A model generated the notes under the pieces. It saw nothing but the letters and a program-made list of their open reading frames with translations, made no database searches and was not told the DNA's origin. DNA of 64,000 nt, taken from the NCBI GenBank assembly GCA_905182995.1, contig CAJJDP010000055.1, positions 434,001 through 498,000 on the forward strand, in the 5' to 3' direction. The DNA is from Paramecium octaurelia (lineage: Eukaryota; Ciliophora; Oligohymenophorea; Peniculida; Parameciidae). Numbering within the stretch: position 1 is the first letter of the stretch; every line of letters starts with the position of its first letter. Positions 11,685 to 23,703 of this stretch are shown here, in pieces. Made by a program: the position numbers and the translations under genes.

Positions 11685-12568
11685 AAGTTAATTAAATTTG
11701 TTTCAACAGAAATTTTATTTTATCATCCCTTCGCTACCTCTTCGCTGCTCCCCCTTATACATACTCAACCGCCCTTTGCCATCTTTGTTCCCCCGTCCTG
11801 CCATTATTATTCCTCCTTTATCTTCAAGAAAGATTCACATAAAATCTCAAACCATTATAACATTATCTATGTCTATCCCCATCATCTGGAGGATGAATCT
11901 TAACAATTTTATAATAGGAATAACAAAATTAAGACTGTTTTTTAGATTGTAATATAAAAATCAACTATTTTAACAATAAATCTATTTTTAAATCCAATTA
12001 CTAATAAAGAGGGCTTAAATTAGAAATCCTTAATTTCCAATAAAAAATTGAATCTAAAGGACTTCCAAAATTGAAGTACTTTGTTAACTACAAAAAAATA
12101 ATTCTCTTAAATTGCAGCTACAAAACTTTATAACTATGGATTAATTATGTACACATTTATTCAAGCAATATTACATTAGTTATTTCTATTAACTATGTAA
12201 AAACCAGGATTAGAAATATTTTAATAATTGATCTATAATTTTTCATAAAATGCCTATGTTTATAAAACACAATTAATTAATCATCAACACAAAGCTAATT
12301 TATAACTAAAAAATAATATTAAATTGATAAAGTTTGCAATATAAAGGATGAAAATACTTTCAAAAATTTTATAGTAGATCGTTCTTAAATCTAATAGCAT
12401 TATAATTATATATTATATTAATATAGTTTAAAAATTCTTAAATAATTTGAACTAAAAATGTTTATTATGTGAACTAAAGATAAAATATGAATCCAATATT
12501 AGAAAACTTATAACAACCTTAAATAAAACTTTGAAAATGTAATTTTAGATTCTTTAAATATTATACTT
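11685..12568. other. AT-rich intergenic region
   Basis: No gene supported. 11700-11960 contains short glycine- or arginine-rich open stretches on the minus strand (for example MAGRGNKDGKGRLSMYK from an ATG near 11810), but none has a convincing start and stop, and the plus-strand frame there lacks coding character. 11960-12568 is plain AT-rich sequence upstream of the doublecortin-kinase gene and beyond the 3' end of the next kinase gene. Confidence 0.5.
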
Positions 12569-14110
12569 TCATTATTATTAAATTTAGTTCTGTTCTTCAA
12601 TATTTTATAGAACTTTTATTATTCTAGAGATGAGCACTTTAAAATCTAGATAATTTCCTTCTTATTTGGTAATTATCAATTTAATCATCTCATCTCCGCA
12701 ATCAAGAATCTCTATTTAATATAAGATGGTTTCATTTAAGGTGTCTTCAGCTTTGAAGTTGATCTTAGAGTAATTATAATTAGTATACCTTATATTTAGT
12801 CTCATAGATCTTAACCACTTTTGAATTGAATTCATCACAATACTTTAACAAGAAGCAGAATAAAAAATTTGGATCTTGATAAAGTAAGATTTCATTTGGT
12901 ATTCCATTAACAATCCCTTTTTTTAAGGTTTTTTTGTCCAAATCCAAATTATATTGTTCAATTGTAGAAGTGAAATTTTCCTGGTCTGGTTCTCCAAGTA
13001 TGCTCCTGTATTCCCCTTGATTTTCTAAGATGAAGGATGAAAATACATTTTGCTCTAGCCATTTAGGCTTATAGTTACAGCTTGGTAGCCTAGGCAAAAG
13101 CTTGTATTTTTTCCAATTTTTATTTGAATTCATATTAAATCTGTTATGGAGTAGCGACTGGCCCATTGGTCCACGGATGCTCCATGCATTAATCCAAAGT
13201 AATTCTCTTATTTGGATCAGGAGCTAACATTCCATCCAGCAAGTTTCTAAAAAATGTTTTTTATTTGATAGTACATTAAATCATTGTTGAACTCAATATT
13301 TTTGTTACTTTGTTTAAAGTTCTACCAAAATTTAACATTATTATTGGTTATTAACAATTTATAATGTGAATCTTATTCAGTAGCTTTTTTGAAGGGTGGA
13401 AATCTGAAATTAAGTATAAACAGAATCACTCCAACAGAAAATATATCTGCTTTAGTTCCATTATAAAGAAGATTTGCCTCTATTTCAGGAGCTTTATATC
13501 CTAAATGTTATGAAAAGGAATAATACCAGGAGTCCCAAGATTCTAAGATAGATTTGCTGCATCCATTATTTTGGCAAATCCAAAATCAGCAATTTTAATA
13601 TTAAAATTCTCATCCAATAATACATTTTACAATTTCAAATCTCTATGACAAATTCCTTTGTTTTGCATAAATATCATAGCGGACAGTATCTATTTAAAAT
13701 AATATCTTGATGCTTCTGGAGCAAACGGTCCTGAAGTTGCGACATAATGGAAGAGTTCTCCACCTGAGGCTAATTCCAAGATCAAGCAAATACGTTTCTA
13801 AACTTATCCATTTTTTCTCTATTTATATATTTGTGATGTAATACCCTATAAAGATAAGCATCTCCGTATTCAATGAGGTTGATCACATTAGGGTGTTGCA
13901 ATAATTTGAGAATTTTAATTTCATTAGCAAGTGTCATGATGATTGAAGGTGTATCGTGCTTCTTCTTGAAAATTTTGATCGCCACCTTCTTTCCATCTTT
14001 CTCACCTAATTTGACTCTAACAATCTTAAATTAAGAAAATACTTTGAATGATAGCCATCGCCTAATTTCTCAATTATGTTGTACTCTCCACATTGGCTAT
14101 ATTTGATCAT
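12569..14110 (-). CDS. Serine/threonine kinase with KA1-like C-terminus (CAMK/SNF1-related)
   Basis: Seven short introns or fewer (six identified: 26, 26, 26, 28, 22 and 25 nt) give 462 aa. N-terminus MIKYSQCGEYNIIEKLGDG has a loose glycine loop, then KKVAIKIFKKK, ICHRDLKLQNVLL, KIADFGFAK, GYKAPEI and ILDxML-type text with DPNKRITLDQCMEHPW. The C-terminal ~70 residues (LYQIEILDCGDEMIKLII ... YLDFKVLISRIIKVLQ) have the alternating strand-helix pattern of kinase-associated domain 1, which binds acidic lipids and auto-inhibits SNF1/MARK/CHK1-type kinases. The kinase call is firm, the KA1 call moderate. Confidence 0.85.
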
Positions 14111-14388
14111 AATTATTAATATATGTAAAAAATTAAATCTTGTATTGTATATATATAAATTTAAATGTTAAAATTATAGAATTTGCTATCTTAAGTTAAA
14201 TTATGATCTAATAATAGAGTTGAGAACTAACATTTATATTATTATGTAATTGCACTCAATAATAGGTAAAATATCAATCTGAGTAATTAAGTAAGGCGCT
14301 TCATTTGTGTCTGTTTCTTGAAGCTTCGATTTTAAGACTTAACTATAATATATTCTATTTATAACGAATAATACACAATTCAATAACT

Positions 14389-15664
14389 TCACGATGATAA
14401 TGGTGGTTGGCTATTTGATTGCGTTTTGAATGTGATTGCCTCCATTTCTTGTTCCTATGATCTCGAGGAGGATTTCTCCAATACAGATAAGTACAGAGGC
14501 ATAGATTTTTTTAGAAGCATTCTTAATACGATGTAAATTGCTATTAGTAGAATTAATACTAAGAAGAGCGAGAAGTATAGCATACTATTATTTTGAGAAG
14601 TGCTTCTGAATTAATTCAATTTATCCCTTTCTAAAATTATTTTATATCTTACAATAATAAATGGATTTAGCAATGCCAATTTAAAATGTATTAATATCAT
14701 AATGGATATAATACTTTTATAGAAATACAATACCCAATACAAGCACATCAGTGTTATCTATCTATTGAAAATTTAATAAGCATTTATGCTACAAATAGTA
14801 ATTGTACTCGCAACTCGCAATGTAATCTTGAGGTAAGAGTGTTAAACTAAGATTAGTATCAATATTAATATTCAATTCAGGAAATGATTATTCATTGTAG
14901 GAGCACACAATTTCATTGATTTGATTCGATGTTTCCTTTTAACAATCCAGATTGTAATTCTCATTAAAAATAGTAATAAGCTTATTGAATTTATCCCTTG
15001 ATATTAAGATTTTGGGTTCTCCACTATCAAATACAATAATTTGGGAACTTGACTCCAATTCTTTCTTATTGTTTTTGCCAACAATTTCAACTGAAGAACC
15101 TTTTACCATCCATTACTATGAGTTTAGAGTTTTTACATATTGTAATTCATTGATGTAGTGATGTTTGATGGGTGTTCCAAGAATTAAGATAGATGTCGGT
15201 TAACAATTCTATTCATTTAATAAAAGTCCAAATTGCATCTAATCAATCACCTTGGAATCATACAATTTCCTCAATAAATTACCTTCTTTGGACAGTTATG
15301 ATCTGCTAAGTCCAATTGCACCATCGGCAATAATTGAATAGAAATGTTCCACCTTTGATGCCTCAATTACTTACAAAGTCAGAGATTGATTCATTAGTAC
15401 AAATGTTTGATTGTACTCAACTCCAAAAATTCTGCCTTCTGTTTTATCATATGTTTTATTAGGTGTTGGAACGCACTTCTCACATTGATAGTATGTCTTT
15501 CTATTGGAATTCTTGCCGAATATCCACATTTCTTCATTTCCAGTATCCACCAATAGATTGTAAGTTATATCATTTGCTTGGATGGGCATGCTATAATAAT
15601 TGTCTTAGAGATTTGTCAGATTGACCTCGAAGCAAGTGACTATGGATATCATCAATATTATCAT
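14389..15664 (-). CDS. Pepsin-like aspartyl protease, membrane-anchored
   Basis: MIILMISIVTCFEVN is a probable signal peptide. The first catalytic motif is YNLLVDTGNEEMWIFG; further on ADGAIGLS resembles the DGILGLG element of family A1, and the second catalytic motif is IIVFDSGEP (DSG in place of DTG). Near the C-terminus MLYFSLFLVLILLIAIYIVL is a transmembrane helix followed by a basic cytoplasmic tail ending LSS before TGA 14389. At least one short intron is needed. The likely role is secretory or lysosome-like proteolysis; a type I membrane topology is inferred. Confidence 0.85.
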
Positions 15665-15956
15665 TTTATAATAAATTATAATTATATTGGGGGTTCTCTA
15701 CTACCATTTTTCCCATATCATAGATTAAATTTATTTATTTCTTTAAATTATAAATGATTGTGTGATTGTATTTGATAAATTAAAATTATTAATCACACTT
15801 TTTATAATTAATTTATCTAATGTAAACTAAAGAGAATAAGTAAAAATTTGCGCTCATTTTTTTAGTTCCACACTTTCTACAAAATATATCAGATCTGATG
15901 GTATTCGTAAGTTAAATGATCTAACCAATTACGATACTATACGATAATAGCAGAAA

Positions 15957-16274
15957 ATGTAGATGAAGCTTTCAATGAGCAATCAATATTAAAAGATTCT
16001 TGGAAGATTGCCAGATGCTAAGTTTTTTAATCCGAAATAAGAATCATATGTCTCCTATCCTTGTTATAATGAGAAATATTTAAAATTTCCTAAAGAAATT
16101 TTATGCAAACTAAAAAAAAGAGTAAAAATAAATTTATATCTTTAGACCTAAGATGACGATTGCGATACCGATGAAGAAGTCAAACAACATTCAATAAATC
16201 ACAATGTCACAGAAATTATAAAATCATTATCTTCAATAAATAAAAAAGCATACAATGCATCAGATTATTTATGA
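15957..16274 (+). CDS. Small hypothetical protein
   Basis: ATG 15957 begins MQMKLSMSNQYQKILGRLPD and TGA lies at 16272-16274. The 105-codon frame contains GTAAAAATAAATTTATATCTTTAG, a typical 24-nt intron that is a multiple of three and has no TGA; if it is spliced the protein is 97 aa. Features are a basic KLKKR segment, an acidic TQDDDCDTDEEV block and a Ser/Asn-rich tail ending AYNASDYL. No family was recognised. An upstream ATG at 15899 would need an additional intron. Confidence 0.5.
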
Positions 16275-16554
16275 TTAATATTTTCTTAATTTAAATTAGA
16301 AGTATTATATCTCCTGATTTTGCTTAGCATTCCACTTTCATCCTCAATAATCTTACTGCAAATTTAGTTAAATATTTATATATTCTATTCATTAATCAAG
16401 ATTTTAAATTTATTTACCGAATTTTAACGTAATAATTCAAATTCATACTCATGTCAATCCAAAGCATATTTGTCTACTCTCAATAGCCAAATAAATGACT
16501 ACTATTTATGACATTAATATATATTGCATATATAAAATAATAATTAACGAATAT

Positions 16555-17638
16555 ATGTGTTCATAAGAATAATAAGAATCTAAAGCTCTCAGGGATGAAG
16601 TATCTCCATCAATCAGAGATTTCATAATCAATTTTAGAAAATAACAAGCATAATTAGCAAAACAAAATGCATATCAACAATCCATTTAAAAAAGCATCCC
16701 CATATAATAAATAACACAATTGCAGTTTACTAGATAATCTGTTGATACTTAAACAGACCGAGTAGAACCATAGTCAGATACATCTTTCAACAGAAATTCA
16801 GTGTAAGTCTCATAAAGATAAAATTCGACAATTTCTTAATCGTACTTGACTTCTCGAGAAGTGCAAAAACAATGCAATTATAATTAAGCAAAACCCACTG
16901 ATGATCTACCATCAACAAGAGTAAATTTTCATCAACTTCATCAACACTATCTGTCCACGTAATCTTAAAAATCAGAATTGAGCACTTATAACATATCTCA
17001 ATAATTACCATTGATATATAGATCTCCATAAAAATGTGAGGGTAATACTAATTATACCTAAATAACTGAACAAATCAGAAACAAAGTAATATACGAAATG
17101 GATAAAAAAAACACAGAAAATAATTCATTTTCATTATAGCAATCTTAATCTAAGTCACTTTCTAGTTAAAAAATGAATAATTTATCACTTAATAATTAAA
17201 CTGTATCCTTGACTGTTATACCACAACCAAAAAGTGATGATGATGATTCCTTTTTAAAATTCATGTAACCATTTATAAGTGATATTCTCCTAGTTAAATG
17301 AATCTGGTTAATAAGAACAAGGTAAATTAAGAAGAACAAGAAAATCGACCACCTTAATAGAGTCTTCTGTAATACAACTCAAACATTACAAAGCCTAAAG
17401 AACAACAACATTTAAAATCGTCAATATGTAAATAAAGAATTTCAGAATCCTTAAATCAGAATAGTAAATTTCAAAATTATCGATAGGAGTAATAAAAAAT
17501 AAAAGTAATATAAAAACAAATACAAACATGAATACTAATACTAATACTAAATCAAATGCACATCAGAGATTATATTAGGATGCATGTATGAGATAAGAGA
17601 GAAAATCAATGGCAATCAGTAAAAGATGCAGATATTGA
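16555..17638 (+). CDS. Gln/Asn/Ser-rich low-complexity protein with a LYQDACMRQERK tail motif
   Basis: Two introns (GTAACCAT...CCTAG, 29 nt; GTAAATTTC...GATAG, 23 nt) join three exons into 343 aa starting MCSQEQQESKALRDEVSP. Most of the chain is low-complexity Gln, Asn and Ser. The C-terminus contains AHQRLYQDACMRQERKS; LYxDAxxRxxRK-type motifs recur near the ends of many ciliate and other protist proteins, in my recollection. No enzymatic domain is visible. TAA and TAG codons are especially frequent here because of the Gln content. Confidence 0.7.
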
Positions 17639-17800
17639 AATAATCTTTATATATAATAATCCTACTACCATTTCCTTTTAATAAATTATTATTATTTTGA
17701 AGAAATTAATGAAAAGAAATACCTATAATTCTGTATTCAGAATAATAGTTGTACATTTTAATTGCAAATTAAGTGTAAAGACTTATTTATATTAATAAAA

Positions 17801-19221
17801 TCATATGATATTCTCCATTTGAGATCTAACTGATTTAATAAATAAAGGATTGTCTAGTTGTCTTCTATTGGCTGATAACTATCTTTTGATTGGTTACTAT
17901 TATTTTAACTGTTAGGTTTTAATTTATTTATTATCAGAATTATCAAAGTGTTTTTAACTAAGTTATTTAGGCCTAGCTGAAAAGTGTTTTCCAATAGGAG
18001 GTAATTTATGATTTTAAATACTGTGTTCTTCTTCTTTTTGGATGACCCATTTTTTTGTTTCTACCAGATGGAAAGCCTTTTCTTCCGATGAGAGATTATT
18101 AAACAATCCAACAAATTGAGGTTGATTGTCGATGGGACACAAGTAACAATGTTCTTTCATTCTGTTAAGACAACCTTCATCTGCAATATGGCCACATTAC
18201 AATAGTCTCAGTTACTTTTATTTATGACAGAAGGAACATTTGCTTTGTTTCTGGAATCCAGTGCCTACCAACATCAGTCCTCCAGTTTCATGATTACCAG
18301 CATTTAAATTTTCAGGGAATATGAGCATTAATGATTCATACGAACAATTGGCTTCAAATACATATTTCTCAAGTCTCGTGTGTTTAAACATGAAGATGTG
18401 TTACTAATGGATCTTTTTACTATGACACTTATCACACAAATGATAATTTGGACATGAGATGCATGTGTATATGGTGCCGATGATAGGTGTTATTTTGCAA
18501 TAGCTACATATTTTGTTGTGAGTCTTGTGTAGGTTTTCAAATATCTTCTCCTCTTGTCTTATTTCAACCAAGGCAGTGTCACCCCAGTCAACTCTACACA
18601 TGGGGCAATTTATCTTCTTGCCAGCTGTTTGTTTTTGCATCACCCAGACCTTCATACATTTGGCATGGAAATTGTTTCCACATTACTTTTTGCAATGCAC
18701 TAAGGCTTCATTACATACCAAAGTCTCTTGGCATATTGGACACATGTCATCTTCTGTTATTTATTATCGATTTAATTATTGATCTTCAGAATTAGTATTA
18801 TTTTACTATACTTATTGCTGTTATTATCTGATCACACTTATCTATTGCCTTGTTTTAGTCTATTATGATTTGGTTTTATATTATCCATTTAAAATATTTG
18901 TGATATCATATTGAGAATATTATTGTTACCATAGAATGGGGCATTTTTCATCCACTTGAAACACTTTTAATAATGCATGGATTGTATGAATGCAATGCTA
19001 GTTATTCTGATTGCAAGAACAGATCATAGTAGTCGATAATTCTACTTTAAATTTGTTTCCATCCTCATCACAATACTTTAAACTAGTTGGCCCAATTCTC
19101 TTCAATAAATATAACCTGGTTTATTTGGCTTATTCTATTAGATCTAAAATTATCTGAGGAGCACTAAAAGTTGTTAAATCATTTACTTTTTAGATGTTTT
19201 CACTTTAGTTTGATTTTTCAT
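17801..19221 (-). CDS. ZSWIM2: SWIM/RING/ZZ/RING E3 ubiquitin ligase, ZSWIM2-like
   Basis: One 23-nt intron gives 465 aa. In order: a SWIM zinc finger (CSCNQNNQHCIHTIHALL, CxC...CxH), a RING finger (DDMCPICQETL ... CKKQCGNNFHAKC ... CPMCRVDWGD), a ZZ finger (ICSYCKITP, YTCISCPNYHLCDKCHSKKIH) and a second RING-like cluster (KCSFCHKQKQLRLL, CGHIADEGCL, HCYLCPIDN). This order is the hallmark of ZSWIM2 (MEX), an E3 ligase first described in testis. The basic Gln-rich tail ends MENII. Substrates are unknown. Confidence 0.88.
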
Positions 19222-19576
19222 TTTTATATTAAATAATACTTAATCAAATTCGATTAATATAACTGATTTTTTTATTATTTTCAAGTCCTTTTCGATTGAA
19301 AGTATGCTTCCAAATAAAGAATACTTAGTATTATTATATTTGATTGATTTTCTGAATAATACAGAGAATGAGAAATTATTATAATCTTTATTTTAGAGTA
19401 GGAATTTATTTAATTTTAGAATTAAGATGTTTATCAACTTATACTGTTTGTAAATATTAAGTAATTATATATAAAATAAATTCCATACTTTTTTAAAATT
19501 ATAAAATAATTCAAAATATATTCAGGACTTTGATTTGTTAGAAAGGAGTGATGACTTAGAAATTAAAATTAATATT
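19222..19576. other. AT-rich intergenic region between divergent genes
   Basis: The stretch separates the start codons of the ZSWIM2-like gene (minus) and the BAH-PHD gene (plus), so it should hold both promoters. I saw no open frame with coding character and no recognisable motif apart from general A/T richness. Confidence 0.5.
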
Positions 19577-20289
19577 ATGAAAGAAGACGATTCTGCAATT
19601 TAGTAAAACAAAATAGATGAGTTAATCAAAGAGTAAAAATACTCTGCACTCATTTAACTGATTTCTAGAAAAGATCCACAAAGGTCAACCAATTTATTTA
19701 TCTTAGACTTAAACAATATAGTTGCATAAAAATAAAGAATTAAATCTTCAGATTGAAATAGGATGTCGCTGTCTGTGCCAATAATAACGATATTTACTAT
19801 GGAAAGCTAATTAAGATCTATTGCATTAAGGATAAAAATGATTAACATGTTCCAGTAATCTAAGTTCAATGGTAATTGCTTATTCATATTACTTGTAGGT
19901 ATTACACCAAATAGGATTTAAATTTAGACAAAAAGTCAATGAGGAGTATTTCAATTAAAGAATTGTTCTTCTCAACTCATGTGGAATTTTTAGCTGCTAA
20001 TAAACTATAATGTCCAATAGAAGTGATGACATTTGATCAGTACACATAATTAGAATATGGAGAAGAAACTAAATTCTTCAGTAGAGCAGCCATTGATCTT
20101 AAAACAATGGAACCTATGCCTAAAGTCAGTGAATGGTAGAAATCATGTGTCTGTAGAATGCCTCAGAACCCAGACTTATAAGTGATTCAATGTGAAACAT
20201 GTGAAGAATGGTTTCATTTAGATTGTGTTAATCTTAAGTCAGAAGAAGCTGAATAAATTGAAAACTATAAATGTCCAGGTTGTTAATGA
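19577..20289 (+). CDS. BAH-PHD chromatin reader
   Basis: MKEDDSAIQQNKIDELIK start; at least one intron near 19720-19770 is required to reach the downstream frame, but its borders are not certain. The middle part (VCANNNDIYYGKLIKIY, VIQVQWQLL, RSISIKELFFSTHVEFLAAN) has the layout of a BAH domain. A PHD finger follows: CVCRMPQNPDLQVIQCETC, EEWFHLDCVNL, YKCPGC (C4HC3). BAH-PHD proteins such as plant EBS/SHL read methylated histone H3, so a nuclear histone-reader role is the best inference. It ends two codons after the last zinc ligand. Confidence 0.85.
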
Positions 20290-20633
20290 GACTTCTATTT
20301 TAATATCATTAATTATTCATCAAATTTTAAATACACCCTTTTCAATCTAGCTTGTTTTAATATTTGTAAATTATAAATTTCAAGTATTATTTTAGTATAG
20401 GAAGGATAAAATTAATAATTTATTGCCGAGTTTAGTTATAGTTTAAAATTGTGTTTGCTTATAGATATAATTATCTAACTTGCTTTATTTAAACAATCAT
20501 ACTCATTAGATAATGAATTACTGATTGGAGGGGAAATATTTGATACAATTTTTGTAATTCTCTTAAAGTTGTCAAATTTATTTATTATTGATATAAATGT
20601 TTAAGTTATAGTTATATATTTATATATGAATCA
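20290..20633. other. AT-rich convergent intergenic region
   Basis: This stretch lies between the 3' ends of two convergent genes. It is A/T-rich with no open frame of note and should contain only 3' UTRs and polyadenylation signals, which I cannot place precisely. Confidence 0.5.
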
Positions 20634-21558
20634 TCATTTTATATAGAAGTTTTCTTCATCTCCTTTCTTCATTTAGGAGTTCATCATTTTGGAAGAATTC
20701 ATTCTAGACTATTACATAATTGATTAGTTCTTCATAGTTTTATCAAGTCTTGTAATTTCCTAGTTTTATTAACTAGTCAATTCCTTTCTGACATTCTAAT
20801 ATTTTTAAAGCAATCTATTAATGTATATGTATAATATACTTCTCTAATTCTTATGATCTAATTTTCCTTTATTCTTCCTATCCAGATAAGATTCTTTGTT
20901 ACAAAGCACCTAATTCATTGGTTTGTTTTAACTTAAGTTAAGAGATTAGATTTCTGATTTTGCTGGTTCTTGACGCATTCCATTTTTCATATTCATCTCT
21001 CTCCATAGCAAGTATCCTTTATTGGGTGAGATGAGCCTCTTAATAACTATTGGTAGGATTGAATTTGATACTTCTCTTGTCTGGCTAATGACTCTTCAGT
21101 CTTCCTCAAACTGAGTAATTCGGCAGAGTCTTTGGGTTTGACTGGAATAGAGTTCTCTAGTTCATCTGTAAATTGTTTTAATTCTTCGTCGTGTCTTTAT
21201 AAGACTTGTTCTTTAACTCTTTGAGCTTCTTAATCAAATTCAGCCATTTTTTAATCCCAGAATTCGTTAAATTGATTAAACTCATCTAGATGGGCCTTTT
21301 CGATCTCCTATTTTTCATTGGTATGTCTGTCCTTGACTTCATATTTATTCTTCTGATCCAATTCTTTTTTCAACTCAGCAAGTCTCTTTTTTGCTTGATC
21401 AGCCTCCAAATATTTCCCAGCCTTCTCACAGCTCTTCTGATGGTCATACAAGATTTGACTATGGTGAATTAAGAATGCTACATATATTCTTCAATGTCTC
21501 CTGTTTAGACTGGAAGATTGTTGGTGCCCTTTCTAGCAGTTGATCTTGAGTTATTCAT
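20634..21558 (-). CDS. Coiled-coil protein
   Basis: MNNSRSTARKGTNNLPVQTG start. Introns of 23 nt (GTAGCATT...CATAG), 25 nt (GTATCAAA...AATAG) and an apparent 25 nt (GTTAATAA...ACAAG) give about 283 aa ending NFYIK at TGA 20634; if the last intron is wrong, an alternative stop is at 20656. Central text such as ADQAKKRLAELKKELDQKN and HLDEFNQFNEFWDQKMAEF is typical long coiled coil. The layout (short Ser-rich head, HHSQILYDHQK-type start, coiled coil) resembles ciliate cytoskeletal proteins, but no named family was recognised. Confidence 0.72.
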
Positions 21559-21638
21559 AATTTTTATTTAATCTGTTAATTAATTAAATAGTTATAAATC
21601 TTCTGCAATTATAAATATATTTATCTGTTATAATAATA

Positions 21639-22448
21639 ATGTATTATAGTAACAGCTAAACTTCCTTAATCAAGTCTCCGTATGGCCAGATCATTACCAA
21701 AACTCCACTGGTACGATAGAATCGACCCTAAGAAAAACTGAACGATCAATCAATTGTGTCTCAATACCAATCTCCCACACTAAGATAGGCGATGTCCCCA
21801 AAGGCAGCCAGGGAATACTTGAATAGTTTAAAGAGCTTCATAAATCAATACGAATCAAAGCCAGTCAATGAAAGTAGGATTGCCACTCAATCGAGTCATC
21901 AATCGATCCTCTAATAGCCATATCTCTACTTTCCTATTGCCAATAGATTGAACGATGAGATCAAGTTGATGACTCCCCAAAGAATCGAAGTCAAGAAACT
22001 AAATCAAGATGGAACTGTGCACTCTCTTAAATATTATTACTTGAAGCAACCTGTATTGAGCAGTTCAAATGATGTTCCTCCATAAAAACAAACCACAATA
22101 GTGGGATTGAATCATAGTGGCAAATTCAAACTGTTCTTAGAACTCATTAAGAAAGTTATGCCCAAACAATTTAAATTATTCATCCAAACAGATCAAATCG
22201 ACAAATAACTCAATATTCAAGTGAATGACGATCTTAAATCGACAATCAAAAGTGTCAAGAGTGGTTCGAAGAATTATTAATTAATTGCTCAGAGTGACTA
22301 ACACGTTATTGTATGTAGAGGACTGCAGGGATTCATTAGAGATAAAAAAGATAAAGGCATTCTCATTTTGTGCATTAAACCTGGAAAGGAAGCAAAATTG
22401 GATTGTGTCCAAACTCTTAAATTGATAGAAAATATATAAAAAAATTGA
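21639..22448 (+). CDS. Uncharacterised protein (269 aa)
   Basis: One intronless frame from ATG 21639 to TGA 22446. It starts MYYSNSQTSLIKSPYGQII, has a Ser/Pro/Thr-rich N-terminal third (TPLVRQNRPQEK), a middle part with EYLNSLKSFINQYESK, and a C-terminal half with mixed hydrophobic strands (TIVGLNHSGKFKLFLELIKK, KQFKLFIQTDQID, HVIVCRGLQGFIRDKKDK) that looks globular. No recognised domain, signal peptide or membrane helix. The next gene starts 29 bp downstream on the same strand. Confidence 0.75.
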
Positions 22449-22477
22449 TCTTATATGCAATATTTATTTCAATATAA

Positions 22478-23440
22478 ATGGGTACTTGCTAAGTGAAATT
22501 TTGCAGATGCACATGCCAAGAAGGCAGACTTGGCTGCTAGTGCGGTAGTGAAAATACCATTATGCTTGAGGAACAATCGAGGGAGATTAGAAGAAGAAGG
22601 ATTACTTAGGATTAAATGGTAAACAATATCAACTCAGACAAATAGAGAAGATCCAATCGTTTTGAAAATCAGAAAAGTAGGGCTGGGTCTCCTGCTTAAT
22701 CGAATTCTAGTGGTTCTTAAAATAAAACCAAATTCTCCACCTATCGCAAAGCTACTAATAAATCTCCAAACTCAGTCGAAAGATATTTGCTGTCCCAAGA
22801 ATGCAACATACCAACTGACCATAGTTAATAAGACAATAAGCGTAAACCAAAAATAAGGGATCAAGCTTTTAAGATAGGATAGATTTATTTCAAAAAAGAG
22901 GATTACGACTTTTAATTCCAGCAAGTCACAGAAAAAAAACTAAACACCAATGAAATCAAAATGGAATCGCCTCATTTTCAAAATTCAAAGAAGAATTTAG
23001 AAAATAAACAAAGTCTGGATTAAATTCAGTCAATCTAAGATCCTAGTGCTTCTATGAAGACGCCCACAACTACTGCTCTAGAAGTCACAAACAATCGAAC
23101 CATGTCTAATCCAATATTAAATCAACACCCTTCGATTTCCAAAGAAAGTTCTCCTACCAAAATCTCACATCCCATAACCTAAGTCAGTATTGGACCTATT
23201 TCGAATAAGCAGTCCTTGTCTGTGATTACAGATTAACAATAATTAAAAAATAGATCACGCACTGCTGATCTATTTGATGACTAAAAGAGTGTTACCATAA
23301 GAAGTGTATTAAAAAAAAAATAAAAAAATGATGATTCATTCAGAACTTAACAATAAGAATCCCGAAAAGTTAGATTCGACTTACCTAATTCACATTATAT
23401 AAGAGAAAGACAACGATAACAACCTAGACTATATTAATGA
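22478..23440 (+). CDS. Protein with N-terminal cysteine cluster and disordered tail (320 aa)
   Basis: An intronless frame starts MGTCQVKFCRCTCQEGRLGC and continues QCGS: seven Cys in the first ~22 residues, including CxC and CxxxxxxCxC spacing, with Gly2 as a potential myristoylation site. The remaining ~295 residues are polar, rich in Ser, Asn, Gln, Lys and Pro (for example SRAGSPAQSNSSGSQ) and probably disordered, with a basic stretch near the end (RERQRQQPRLY). The Cys cluster could bind metal or be palmitoylated at a membrane; it does not match a zinc-finger family I know. Confidence 0.72.
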
Positions 23441-23703
23441 TTTTTATTTGTATTGATTAAATTGTCTATAACTAAAAAACGAATTTGATGATTTTCCTTC
23501 CAATCCATTCTTGTACATTTTAAAAAAACTTAATTTAAATAAATAAATATTACAATTTTAATTTCATTACATATTTCTACGAGTCACAAAAATATTTGTC
23601 ATCCAATTAAAATTTCAGGTCTAATTAATAGATACTTGAAATTCTTAAAGAATCGTGAATACATAAAGTAGTCAATTTATTATCATCTCTGTAAATTACA
23701 TTC

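Noticed and set aside
11698..11952. 84-codon plus-strand frame upstream of the doublecortin-kinase gene
   Set aside because: Pro/Leu/Ser-rich reverse-complement text with no family features, and placed in the 5' flank of a minus-strand gene.
16275..16554. Possible small minus-strand gene (text such as KIIEDESGMLSKIRRYNT)
   Set aside because: No start codon in frame and no consistent set of introns; it runs into the 3' end of the neighbouring gene.
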